Below, piece by piece: positions 24,421 through 36,012 of a DNA stretch of 64,000 nucleotides. The first letter of the stretch is position 1. Every line of letters begins with the position of its first letter. The notes under the pieces are model-generated. The model ran no database searches, was not told the origin of the DNA, and saw only the letters and a program-made list of their open reading frames with translations. A program made the translations under genes and the position numbers. Where the stretch lies: contig CM068382.1 of the NCBI GenBank assembly GCA_034770075.1, positions 87,847,766 through 87,911,765 of the forward strand, given 5' to 3'. Source of the DNA: Aralia elata. Taxonomy: Eukaryota; Streptophyta; Magnoliopsida; Apiales; Araliaceae.

Positions 24421-24659
24421 GTTTATGAGTTAGTAAATCATGATATTAAATTATTATGATGATTGTGGCATACAATGATCCTTAGAAAAGGAAATTGATG
24501 GGTTAAACATAGGATAATACTCAGAGATTAAATAGGTTATATAAAATCTATGTTTTAGTAATACGTTAAAATTATTCAACGATAAAATTTCGAAAGAAAT
24601 TGGACGAAAATCGAGTAAGAGGTTTGATATTTGTGATTTCGAGGACGGAATCCTTATAA

Positions 24660-24670
24660 GGAGGGAAGGA
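24660..24670 (+). promoter_or_regulatory. Polypurine tract of the LARD element
   Basis: GGAGGGAAGGA lies directly before the 3' LTR start TGTGACAACC. It primes plus-strand DNA synthesis. Confidence 0.85.
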
Positions 24671-27600
24671 TGTGACAACCCGGATTTTCGAGAATAATTA
24701 TAATAAGAATTTAATATAGAATAATTCTTATTATGATTCGAGTTTGAATATATATGTGTTATATATATCTATGTGATTTTTGGTGAACTTAATATGTATA
24801 TATAAATGTGAAATATATACATAGATTCGGAATGAATGAGTTAATAGTTAATTATTGTAACGATCGCGAGTCATGGGTAGCTTGATAATTCGAGCTTATG
24901 AATATTATTGAATAAAATAGACTTTTATTGATAATATTATGTGGTAAGTGTTTAAAGGTTATATTATAACCTAGATTATGTGTAGACGATGATTAGTAAG
25001 TATGAAAGTTTTCGTATTAGCTAATTTGGCGGATTCGAGAAATATCGCTAGAGTACTATTTATTGGATTAAATAAATAGTTGAAGGATAATATTATTGGA
25101 CGAGTTATTTATTGTAAAGACGCTAACCCAAAATATGGGTGAGATATATGTGCGTTGTGTATATGATTATGGGGAGTTAATCGGGAAGAGTAACGATCGC
25201 GAATCGTGAATACCCTTGTAATTTTGGTTTATTAATATTATTAATGGATTAAATATTATTTTTATGCGATGTGTTTTAAGGTTATTTTCTAACCTGGATG
25301 AGGTCAATGTATGAATTTTTATGCGTTGTTGAACCGTAGGAGTGAATAATTGATTTTTTGTAAAAGATCGCAAAATCACTATTCACCGGCACGTTTCCCG
25401 AGGCACTATTCACGCTATAATATTTTTGAGTCTTTTTCGATTTTTAATAAACTTCATAAATACGTGTAGGCGTACGAATAATTTTTCCAAGCGTCGGAAA
25501 TTTTATTTGAGCTGATACGTGATTTTATCCGTATCTGAAATGTATTAAATGGGTGTTCTGAATAAATGGACAAATCCCGTGATAATCATTTTTATGCATC
25601 CCAATAATTTATGGGAGTACCCATGTTAATTTTGAGAAGGGTTATTTACCAGTTTTGGTACAAAAGTGGGAGTTTTCGGATATATTTTTGTGTATTTGGG
25701 TATTTATTTTGGCTTGTTACCCCAAGAGGGAACCAACCAAAACCCATCAACCAATCAAAAGCTAGGAAAATGAGAGAGTGGGAGGGAGTTGCCGGCAAGC
25801 TCCTTGAGCAACCAACCCACCTCTCCCAAATTTACTCCTCCACTCTCCCAATCCATTCAAACAATTCCATCTCTCTCTTGTATCCCATTCAAACCACTCC
25901 AAGTTGTTTAAGCTGATAGAGAGAGAGAGAGAGAAAGAGGGAAAATCTGCAGCATAGAGGAAGAAGAAAGGAGGAAGAAGTCGCCGGAAAAGGAAAAAGA
26001 GTCGCCGGAAAAAGAAGAAGAAGAAAGGAAGAGAAGAAGAGGTTCGGGTGAACCAAAAAGGAAGAAGGAGACTCAAGCCAAGCCCTAACAAAGCTTCATA
26101 TCATCTAGGAGGGATTTACAGAGGTAAATCATTAACTTGAAACTATTTTCATTTGATTTGGTTAAGGTTTTCAAGATTTTCATGGTTTTAGAGCTTTTAT
26201 GCTCATGGGTTGGTTTTCTTGCAATTTTTGTTGGTTTTGTTTGTGTTGGATGTTTGTAAATATTGTTAAGAGGTTATATAAGCTATTAATAACATCAAAG
26301 TAGAACAAAAATGGAAGAAATTCGTACCTATGCTTAAGGAGGATGAAGAACGTGAAGAACATGAAGAACAATGGACATTTTGGACAAATCTTGGACCTAT
26401 GGACTGTTTTGGACAATCTATAGCTAATATTTCGTGTTGGTTTAATTTATTTGTTGTTATGGTATTGTAGTTCCATGGATTACCAAGTTAACCCAACTGG
26501 AATCGAGTAAAAAGGTGTTAAAACAAAGATTTGGTGAGGATTTTAGTGAAGAACACGTAGAACATTCAAAACAGAGCATGAGTTGATACTTTGGCCTAAG
26601 ATTTGGCTATGTTAATGTTAGTGGGTAGCTCTGAATTTTTGATATGTTGTAGCTCTATGTCTTAGGAGTCCATAGAGTCTGGAACGGACCAATTTGAAGG
26701 TCTAGAGAAGAAGTTATGAGGTTTGGAGTGAAGGAGGGTCAAAATCGAGATGTCTGACAAGGGCCACCAGGCCAGCCGCGCGCCTGCACCAAGGCCCCGC
26801 GCGCCCACGCGCGCGCGCTGCCGCACGCCGTGCGCCTGGTGCCGCCCGCCCGCGTGTGCGCTGCCCGACTCAGCTTCGACGTCCGTTGGGAAAATGGCCA
26901 TAACTTTCTCATACGGACTCGGATTTAGGCGATTCAAGATGATCTGGAAAGCTTAGAGATAGACCTACAATATCCATTAATTAGAATTGAAATTTATTAC
27001 CTAAAACAATTTTTAAATTAACCGTTTTTAGGGCTATTGTGCAAACGGTAGGCGTCGGTCATGCGTGTGTGCATAGTATAATGCTCCCGACATTGTTAAA
27101 TGATGTTATAAGTTCTAAAACATGATTATTATGATTTATAATTATACTTAACATTAACCATTGGGTATTGGACAATTCGAATGGGCGTGTTAGGCGTACG
27201 CAATTGCGTGTCACTTGGGCGTTCGAGTAAACAAGTTTGGCGTATGGGCGTGCAAGCGTCGTAACGCCGCGACAAGTGCATATAACTTTGTTTAATATTT
27301 TGTTTCTAATAATAATGAAACATGATAGTGTATTATAACCCAATGTATGAGCATGTTAAGCACATTTAAAAGAGGCGAATTAGGCGTGAGACGGGTAAAC
27401 GTCGAAACGCCATGGCAAGTGTTAATGGACTTATATAGTGTTTCGATTTAAACAAAATGAACATTATAAGACATGAAGTAGGATTATTGTAAGCCTATAA
27501 GGATTGATGATGATGAGGGTCATAACGTTTTCAAATGACGTGACGCCGAGAAATGATTTAGTGTTATTCGCGTTAATTGTCTATAATGCGTGAACAATAG

Positions 27601-28743
27601 GAGATGAGAATTTCTAATAATGTAAACCACTATATGAAGCCTTTTTAGTGTCTAATTGGTGTTTTATTGTTAAATAAATTGTGTAGGATATTAAAGGACG
27701 AGCCATCATAATTTGGCAAGGAACGCTTAAAGGCAAGTTCTTTCAGTAACTTGTTGATTTTTTTTATATGTATTGATGTATATGACTTGATCAATAAATC
27801 TTTCACTGTTATGTGGATTATATGCGAGCATGATTAAAATGTGTATTATGTGCAATTATATGACTATATTGTTCTATGTGGAACTTGAATTATTGTAAAC
27901 ATACAATGTGAGATGCATGAGGCATGTTATAAGATGCATGATGCATATATATTGATGAATTACATAAGATTTATAATGCATGAGTAAGATGCATAGTATG
28001 AGAATCATGGTGCATGGATAAAATGCAAACTTATGTGTTACGTGAAGCATGAAATGTGAAAACTGTTAGTTCTTGCTGAGCCGTCGTGCTCATTTTTGCA
28101 AAATAAAACTTTTGCAAATTTTACGATGCAATGCAATTATCTTGATATTGTGGTGATAAAGATTAGAGATGCATGGAAACAAGAAGGTTGCTAAATATCT
28201 CTTTATTATAATTATTTAGCTGTGATGACGGTATATGATGTACGTGAATTTGTCTATGTAAACCTTGAGTTATAAATGGAGGTTATCCATTATAGTAGTA
28301 AGATGAGGCTATGTTAGTTACCTGTTTTAGTAAACTACAGGAATGACGATGATGTATAAAGGACATTTTTATAACGAATGTATTGGTTATTGAATAACCT
28401 TGCGAATATTCAGGGATTGGATAAAGTCAGAATCTGAACCTTGCGTTCACACATGAGATATTGTAAAGGATCATGGTATTTATTCAACCTTGGTCATAAG
28501 TGTTTTATTTAAGGTTTTCGTGCCTGGTACTAGATTAGGATTTGTTGTAATATCATTGTAATTACATTCTTGTAGTAAGATTATGTTTTAGTTATGGTTT
28601 CGAGGCTTGGGACGACAATATTTATATCATATCAATGTTAATATTTTTATTATTCCGCAATACGTTGTTGACAGGTGTAGAATGAGATGTATCGTGATGC
28701 ACCAGACCCGAGGTTAAGGTAACCCGGATTTGGGGGCGTCACA
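24671..28743 (+). mobile_element. 3' LTR of the LARD element
   Basis: 4073 bases, colinear with the 5' LTR. Visible differences are scattered single bases and small length changes in the GA tract (25918-25935). Donor at 26124, acceptor at 27686, GC island at 26768-26871, and hairpin GAGC-CGTCGT-GCTC at 28078-28091. It is followed by CACTC, the second copy of the target duplication. Confidence 0.93.
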
Positions 28744-28748
28744 CACTC

Positions 28749-29340
28749 TCTCCTCACGTCCGATCTCCCCTCTCCCCCCACCCCGATCTCACCCCGATCT
28801 CACCCCCTGGCAAACACCATGCCAATACAACCATTTTCGGCGAACTTCGACACGCCATCATAACCATTTCAGCCGGCTTTTCCTTCTTTCTCCTCGTATA
28901 ATTCAAGGGAAGTGTTCTAAATTTTTTATAAGGTTTATATATATGGATAATGGAAGAATTTTTGGATTAATGTTTGGATAATATGTACGAGTTGTTGCTA
29001 AAATTAGGACCCGTTTGAGATTACTGAAATGAATTGCTGAAATTTCTTTAATATTTTGAGTTGTTGATATTGCTGAAATTGAGAAATTTTTTTGACTTGT
29101 TCAGTTCATTCTTTTGAATTTGGGAATAATATTATTGGACTTCTTGTTGTTGCTGCATGAAATTGGAATTACATTGTGCTGAAATTGCGATAAATTAAAT
29201 ATGTTGAAATTCCTTTGATTTGAGACTGCATATAATTATTTTTTGGAATTTAAGAACATTGTATTAGGGTTCTGTTTGTGTATTGAGCATTAAGTTATTT
29301 GGTTCAATTTATTAGTTAATTTGTTTATAGTGGTTAGATT
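28749..29340 (+). other. CACTA leader region, no coding frame recognised
   Basis: Continues the pyrimidine-rich tract interrupted at 17868 (TCTCTCTC, then CCCCTCTCCCCCCACC). Later sequence is AT-rich and intron-like. A similar TTCAGCCG(T/C)CTCATTT plus CT-tract order occurs in the other CACTA at 40916-40955. An open frame at 28730-28981 begins inside the LTR and is not convincing. Confidence 0.5.
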
Positions 29341-29449
29341 CGGATTTAAAATGTGATATTTGTTATTTCTGACGGAATTTTCGACAAAAATTCTGTCAGA
29401 ATTATTCAATTGCAATCTGTGGGCCCTCATTATTAATATATTTTACTTA

Positions 29450-30430
29450 ATTAATTCCCCAATATTCAAATAAACTAAGTAGCATTTACTTAGTTTTACA
29501 CTTACTAAATAAAATAAACTAATATAATAACATAAAATAAATTTACATAAGATAATATAATATTAATAAAATAAAATAAAATAAATTACATTTACTTAAA
29601 TAATATAATATAATACACTATAAAATAAAATAAAACTAAAATTAATTACATTTACTTAAATAATACAATAGTACACTGTAAAATAAAATAAAATAAGATT
29701 AAATAAAATAATAATAAATGAGAATAACATAAATTAATGGTAATTAACTAAAATAAATTTAATTTAATTTAATAAATTAAAATAAATTTAATAAATTAAA
29801 ATAAATGTAATAAAATAAAATAAATTTAATAAATTATCAAATAAAGTATAATACACTATAAAATAAAACAAAACAAAATTAATTACATTTACTTAAATAA
29901 TATAATAGTACACTGTAAAATAAAATAAAATAAAATAATAATTAATGAGAATAACATAAATTAAATTAAATAAATTAAAATTAATTTAATTTAATAAATT
30001 AAAATAAATGTACAAAAATAAATTTTTTTAATAAACTATCAAATATAGTATAATACATTATAAAATAAAATAAATTTAAATTAAATAATAATAAATTAGA
30101 ATAACATAAATTAAATTTAATAAATTAAAATAAATTTTATTTTATTTAATAAAATTAATAAAATTTTATTTAATAATGTAAATTTAATAAATTATATAAT
30201 ATAATACAAAATAAAATAAAATAAAATTAAATTAAAAATAATAATAAATTATAATAAAATAAATTTATCTTAATAAAATAAAATAAATTTACAAAAGTAT
30301 TTAATATAATATAAAATAAAATAAAATAACATAAAATTAAATAAAGTAAAATAAACTATAGGTTACTAAATTAACATAAAAAAATTATAATTAATAAACT
30401 AAGTAGCATATACTTAGTTTTTCACAACTA
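29450..30430. repeat. AT-only minisatellite bounded by palindromes
   Basis: About 900 bases made almost wholly of TAAAATAAA and AATTTAATAAATT words. Longer blocks recur (TAATACACTATAAAATAAAA and ATTACATTTACTTAAATAAT near 29600, 29650, 29850 and 29885), giving a higher-order period of roughly 230-260 bases. Each edge carries AAACTAAGTA-GCAT-TACTTAGTTT-type palindromes (29474-29498 and 30397-30421). Confidence 0.8.
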
Positions 30431-30539
30431 AAATAAACTGAAAAAGTGTTTATGCATGTACTAAAATTTGGAACTTAGAAACCCATTTAACGATTAGGAG
30501 TGAATGTCGAAAAATAGTCCCCATATTCAAATAATAGTT

Positions 30540-30887
30540 ACCATAAATTGAGAGCAATCAGGTACTGGAAGACTCATAATTGGACACACTCGCCCATATG
30601 GTTTGAGTTGTCATACTGGGTCACGCTTTCAGTTCGTCATTGTATAGATGTCATGCATACAGAAAAGAATGTTTTCGAGAACTTATTTTACACCGTGTTA
30701 GATGGGAGTGGTAAAACCAAAGACACTGACAATGCATGGAAAGATTTGGAGGCAATGAACATCAGACCAGAATTGTGGCTTCGCCCTAACAATACGAAAC
30801 CTAAAGCTCAATTTTGTCTTACTATGTAACAAGCTGAAAAAGGTGTGCAAGTGGGTTAGTGGGTTGAAGCTCCCAAATGGATATGTG
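30540..30887 (+). pseudogene. CACTA transposase (TNP2 / Transposase_21) fragment
   Basis: Readable as WFELSYWVTLSVRHCIDV, then MHTEKNVFENLFYTVLDG, GKTKD and RPELWLRP, the conserved core of plant En/Spm TNP2 transposases (usually ELPYW..L.VRHN.DVMHIEKNV). A stop follows LTM at 30829. After a frameshift, KVCKWVSGLKLPNGYV reaches the edge of the LTR at 30888. The N-terminal half is missing. The protein would cut CACTA termini in the nucleus. The gene continues at 37689 beyond the inserted element. Confidence 0.85.
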
Positions 30888-32629
30888 TGATAGGTGCAAA
30901 ATATTCTATATTTTTGGTTCCTTTATGTTTAGTATTATTATATGTTTTATGTGTTTATGAGCTTAATTAAGGTGTTTATAGATTTTATAAAGAATTGGAA
31001 TGAGTTTGCAAAATATGGAGTTTAATGTCGAGTTTTATGTTGTTTTGCAGAAGTACTCTACCATTAGTATTGGTACTCTACGATCGTTAGGTGAGAGCTT
31101 TACATTCATAGTGTTAGAGTGCAGTTTGGCAGCTCTACGATCGTAGGCGTACTATGGCAAAGTTGTTCGACGATTTGCATGCTCTACGACATTGGACTCT
31201 ACGATTGGCAAGTCTACTCTACGTTTTCAGCTCTACGACCGACGAGGTTTACTCTACGATTCCGAGAGAAGAGTTTCACTCTACGATGGTGCTGTCTACT
31301 TTATGATTGTCCCAGTTCACTCTACGATGTCAAGTTTACTCTACGAAGTGCTGGTGCGGAGTACTACTCTATAATTTTGGTCGACTTTAAAGAATTCCTA
31401 TTCTGAGTAGCATTTGAAAAGCTGAAGCATATAAATTTGATTCCTAACATGATTTGGAGATGAAGTTACAATCATTGATAGAAGCTAAGCTGATTATGGG
31501 AAATAGAGTCTGATATGGAATCTAAGTTAAAGCTTAATATGGAAACTGAATCGAATTGGAAAAGAAAACTAAGGAAGACTTGGATTTGGAAAATAATTCT
31601 AATTTAATAAGGAAGTTACCTAAAGCTGAATTTCAAAGATTGACAGGATTTAGAAGCCTACCATATCTGCAGAGTGAAGACTTCTGAATTAGAATAGAAT
31701 TAGAATTCTTCTAGGATTTCCAAGCATCTATAAATAATTGTCACTTGTAATTAGTTGAGATTATCTTGGGACATTTGGATCATCATCCTAGATCATATTT
31801 TATTTATTTATTAGCATGTTAGCTTAGTTTATTTTTATTCAGTTCTAAGGGGATGTGGAACCTTATTTTTAGTTAATAGTATAATTGAGTTTCGTTATTG
31901 ATTCCTTCTTACATGAAATTTATTCTGATAATCTGTTTTAATTATTTATATGTTATTTTATCTGATTGATTTGATGTGGCCAGTTAAATTAATCTGATTA
32001 ATATCATCTGCTAGATTCAGGAATAGTATTACGTAATTGATATTATTTCTAATCATAAATAGTAGTTAGTGATATTGATTGTGGTCAAACTTTTGGTTAT
32101 TGCTATGGTTATAAGAAGACAAGTTAAACAATCCGAGCTTATGTGTTTGTTGCTTGGAATAGTCTTAGTCCTTAGTTCTTAATGTTGTTGTTATATTAAA
32201 TCTAGAGAGCTTATTCTAGGTTGTGTAATGGTTATAATCTTATGAAGAGCTTGTTTTATTAAGTGATATTCTAAGAGGAATTTCGGGTAGCAGAGCTTGT
32301 TGTTACCTACGGCTATTAATCTTATGGAAGGGAGAAATAATGTTAACTTGATTACACTGTTGCTGTAAATTGGTGAAACTGAACTAAAGAACTGAAGTTT
32401 TAATTTATTTGATTATCTTTATTATTTTAACATTGTTTTCTTTAGTTAATCATAATTTAAAACCCCCAATTCTTTACTTATTATGTTTTAGTTAGAAACA
32501 TTAGAATAAATTCAAAGCAATATCATTCTCTGTGGGATCGATCCTTACCTGCTATTGTGCTTATTATTTGAATTTGTAGAGTAAAGTGAGGGCTATTAAT
32601 CGTTTGGATTACTTAACGACAGCTTACCA
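30888..32629 (+). mobile_element. 5' LTR of the gag-only element
   Basis: Starts TGATAGGTGCAAAATATTC and is inferred to end at CTTACCA (32629), five bases before the primer site. The minus-strand Athila element has the same spacing (six bases). It contains the CTCTACGA motif array (31052-31378). Short open frames at 31119-31406 are products of that array. Confidence 0.8.
31052..31378. repeat. Array of CTCTACGA motifs with a perfect palindrome
   Basis: About a dozen copies of (A)CTCTACGA spaced irregularly by about 15-40 bases, including the 12-base palindrome CTACGATCGTAG at 31135-31146. The array is duplicated in the 3' LTR (36178-36505) and echoed internally at 35152-35205. Confidence 0.85.
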
Positions 32630-32634
32630 AATTT

Positions 32635-32652
32635 TGGCGTCGTTGCCGGGGA
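32635..32652 (+). promoter_or_regulatory. Primer-binding site, tRNA-Asp
   Basis: TGGCGTCGTTGCCGGGGA differs by one base (T for C at position 6) from the exact tRNA-Asp complement seen in the Athila element at 59354-59371. Confidence 0.88.
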
Positions 32653-32898
32653 ACTGATTATCTGTTTTGATTTATTCTTTGTTTCTTTTCTTTTATTTTA
32701 TAAATTGATTCTCTCACTCTATTGAATTGAAATTTTGATCCAGAGAAAACAACAAAGAGATTGTGAAAAGAGAATCATAGAGCCAAAAGCACAACTGCAT
32801 ATCCAGAAGAAATTTGTGTTTCATCACCTAGCCTCAACATAGCAATTGAATTGCTATCAAACAATTCATCTACTGAATCAGAAGAACAAGAAGAAGAG

Positions 32899-34868
32899 AT
32901 GGCTACTCCCAACAACAGGACTTTGAAAGAACTAGCTAATCCTAATCTTAATCAACCATCCTTGTGTATTGAGTATCCTACTTTAGATGCTGCTTTTGAA
33001 TTAAAATAAGACTAATTCATCTTTTGCCTACTTTTTGTGGTCTTACAGGTGAATATCCATATAAACATCTAAACGAGTTCCATGTGGTGTGTTCAACTAT
33101 GAAGCCAAATGGAGTGACAAAGGAACAAATCAAGCTTAGAGCTTTTCTATTCTCCATTAGTAGATCTAGTAAAAGACTAGTTGTACTATCTACCTTCAGG
33201 AACAATTTAATCATGAACTGATATTCAAAAGCTATTCTTGGAGAAGTACTTTCCTAATTCAAAAGTTGCCAACATAAGGAAGGAGATATGTGGAATCAGG
33301 CAGTTCAATGGAGAAACTCTTTATGAGTATTGAGAAAGGTTTAAGAAGTTGTGTTCCAACTGTCCACCTCACCAAATTGATGATCAACACCTAATCCAAT
33401 ACTTCTATGAGGGACTGTTGCCAATGGACATAAGTATGATTGATGTAACAAGTGGATGTGCATTGGTAGATAAAACACCAGAAGCTACAAGAAATTTAAT
33501 TGCAAATATGACAGCTAACTCTCAGCAGTATGGAACCAGGATAAATCATACACATACAAGGGTGAATGAGGTAAGCATTGATCATATTGGGTAACAAATT
33601 TCTGATTTAACTATTTTGGTTCGACAAATGGCTGCAGGGAATATGCATAAAGCAAGAGTATGTAGAATTTGTTCAAAGTCAGGGCATAATACAGATGATT
33701 ATCCAACACTACAAAAAGATACAATTATTCAGCAAGTCAATGTTATGGGGACATTCCCAAGACAATATACACATCATTATGATCATTATTCTGACACTTA
33801 CAATCCAGGATGGAGAGATCATCTCAACTTAAGTTGTGGGGATAATAGGCAGCCTGATTTTTAACAGATGCAACAGCAGTACCAATATGAACAAGCAGTT
33901 CCTTCCAGTTCTGAACCATCTTTTGAGGATATGTTTAAAGCCTTCATGACCAAAGCACAACAGTTCTAGCAGGAAACAAAGACTTCCATACACCAGTTGG
34001 AGAATCAAGTTAGTCAACTTGCTACAATAGTTGGTAGATTGGATTCTCTAGGCTCAGGGAGGTTACTTTCACAGACATTTGTCAATCTAAGAGAGAATGT
34101 AAGTGCAATTACCTTGGGACGTGGTGCAGATGTATGTTAAGAAAAACAGTCAAAGCTTTTATTACAAAACAAGTCAGACAATGGTAACAAAGATAGCTGG
34201 CCTATGGGTGACTGTGAAGTTCCCAAACGTAAATTTTGACCTCTCTTTGAGTATAAACCAGTGCTTCCTTTTCCTCAAGTCTTAACGAAAAGATACAAAG
34301 TTGGAAAACATGCAAAGTTATATACAGAGGAGTATGAAGAATTCCTCGCAGAACTGGAGAGGAGGGGATAAGAGCTAAATAATAATGAGAAGGATGCCAA
34401 GGAGGAGATAGAGCTATCTAAGGTAATTCCTAATTCATCTATTCAGATTGGGACTAACCCATTACCTTGTCGATCCAGGTATCCAAAGTCTAAGGAGGAG
34501 AAGCAAGAGGTAGAGGTAGATAAATTGATAATTCATACAGATTTTTATAATGAGAACATGGATGAAGCACTGATTGATGAATACAAAGATATCGTGGCTT
34601 TGGAGTTTGATGATAAAGAAATTTAGATTAATGATTGTGAGATTATGAGGTATCATGGTATTGTTAATTCTATTTTTATTGATGTTTTTGACCCTGTAAT
34701 GCATAAATCTTTTGAGCAAACAAACAAGAAAAATTTGAAGGCTACAATTACCAAGGGTTGGGAGCTATCTAAAGGCATGGAGCAACGTCAAGATCTGCAG
34801 GATATTGCTACTACTTTAAGGCTTGAACCATTACCAGCTTACTTGCAGTATACAAGTCCAATTACATA
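32899..34868 (+). pseudogene. Athila-type gag, decayed
   Basis: The start ATGGCTACTCCC at 32899 gives MATPNNRTLKELANPNLNQP. After a frameshift near 33005 come LPTFCGLTGEYPYKHLNEF and CSTMKPNGVTKEQIKLRAF, then ICGIRQFNGETLYEY, a stop, ERFKKLCSNCPPHQIDDQHL and YFYEGLLPMDISMIDV: the retrotransposon gag domain. A knuckle CRICSKSGHNTDDY at 33663-33704 has Tyr for the last Cys. Several stops interrupt the linker. It ends at LEPLPAYLQYTSPIT, the point where related pol begins its reverse transcriptase lead-in (KPLPDYLRYTF in the element at 56090), and pol is absent. Confidence 0.88.
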
Positions 34869-35998
34869 GATTGAGAGAGGATTGATGTCAAGCTAATGAT
34901 AGTAAACAAGGGCATCTACTTGGGAGGCAACCCAAGATTCAGATTTGATTTTCTATCCATTTACTTTTTATTTTGTAATTGCATGTTGGTTCGTTACTTT
35001 CTTCTTTGCATGATTGTCTTACATTGAGGACAATGTAAGGTTTGAGTGTGGGGGAGGGGTTTAGGTTATTATTTGAGTTATTAGGTTATTATTTAGGATA
35101 TGATATGAGATGATGTTCTGAGTTTTGAAAATTTTGAAAAAATTTCTGACTCTACGATCGTAGTGTAGTGTCGACTAAATTTTTGAAAGTTGAAATCGTA
35201 GAGTGAATATTGATACTTATTTGCAGAATTTGATTTGATGCCTTATCAACTGATAAACAATGATCACTTAGTTAGGTTCCATATGAACTAATTTTGAATT
35301 GGGATTGCTTTGCATGGATACTTGAATCTGGGATACATGATTACTTAACTAAGTTATTTGTGGGATTATACTTTGTGCACTGATTTTATGACTTAAGATT
35401 GGTTTAATTGCTTATATTGTTTACAGAACCTTGTGAAAAAAATTAAGAAAATTAAGAAAATTGCAGAATGAAAAAAAAGTGCGGATGTCTTGTGGTGGGT
35501 TGAGAAGGAGCATAAAACGCACTCACCCATAAACACAAGAAGCGAGAAGGAGCGTAAAACGCACTCGTTGGGAAGCAAATAAGTGAGATGGAGCATAAAA
35601 TGCACTCACTTGAAAAGAAAAAAAATGTGAAAGGTGAAATAGAGCATAAAATGCATTCACTTAAGGAAGTGGAAATTACAGGTTCTCGTGCTAAAAAAAG
35701 ATTACAGGATATTCAGGTTTTGAGTTTTGAGTCAGTGTGCACAGTTGTTGTTCCATATATCTTAGTTGGGTATTTGTGTTGATCATATGAGGGATATTTG
35801 TGTGGATATGTCCTTATTTGGAGGATGTACTGTGTGGGGAATGACAAAGTTGTTGTTGAGAATTGGTTGATGAGGTGTTAGTCAAGTTTTTGTGATCAGT
35901 ATTATTATTAAGTGATGTTATTGAGGCCTTTGAAAGTTTGGTTGGTCAAAGTCAGATAAGTTTTTGATTTCTATTTACATGAGGACATGTAAAGACTA
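34869..35998. other. 3' non-coding region of the gag-only element
   Basis: Begins at the pol-deletion scar with GTCAAGCTAAT and GGGAGGCAACCC, both also found after the integrase stop of the Athila element (about 53740-53775, minus strand). ACATTGAGGACAATGT and a purine-rich TTTGAGTGTGGGGGAGGGG follow at 35021-35059, an internal polypurine tract. Palindromes at 35152-35205 and four hairpin motifs at 35508-35658 come next. No coding frame. Confidence 0.7.
35508..35658. repeat. Four copies of hairpin motif GAGCRTAAAAYGCAYTC
   Basis: Copies at 35508-35524, 35550-35566, 35591-35607 and 35642-35658. The second copy, GAGCGTAAAACGCACTC, is identical to the motif on the minus strand at 50729-50745 in the Athila element. 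GCGT and ACGC can pair around a small loop. Confidence 0.85.
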
Positions 35999-36012
35999 TG
36001 TGTGGGGGAATT
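35999..36012 (+). promoter_or_regulatory. Polypurine tract of the gag-only element
   Basis: TGTGTGGGGGAATT directly precedes the 3' LTR start TGATAGG. Confidence 0.75.

Larger units (their letters stand above)
21951..24659. other. Non-coding interior of the LARD element
   Basis: No retroviral motif is visible in any frame: no zinc knuckle, protease, RT YxDD-type or integrase signature. It holds a triplicated 80-base unit (22494-22735), a perfect-looking 37-base triplet (23870-23980) and a duplicated polypurine/LTR-start junction (24361-24420). Small open frames at 22827-23027 and 23712-23894 have no recognisable content. Confidence 0.75.
17869..28743 (+). mobile_element. Complete non-coding gypsy derivative (LARD type), 10.9 kb
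   Basis: Two LTRs (17869-21934 and 24671-28743) that are almost identical by eye flank a 2.7-kb interior. CACTC lies outside both ends (17864-17868 and 28744-28748). A tRNA-Met primer site follows the 5' LTR and a polypurine tract precedes the 3' LTR, so all replication signals are present. The interior has no gag, protease, RT, RNase H or integrase. It must have been mobilised in trans by a relative, as known for large retrotransposon derivatives. The near-identity of the LTRs suggests the youngest large insertion here. Confidence 0.93.

Noticed and set aside
29370..29402. Right end of the CACTA at 17501
   Set aside because: It has inverted subterminal words but no CTTGTAGTG terminus or 3-bp duplication; more likely an extra internal subterminal block.
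31119..31406. Open frame of 95 codons and an overlapping one of 60
   Set aside because: They follow the CTCTACGA array in the LTR (repeated LYD motifs) and are not a gene.
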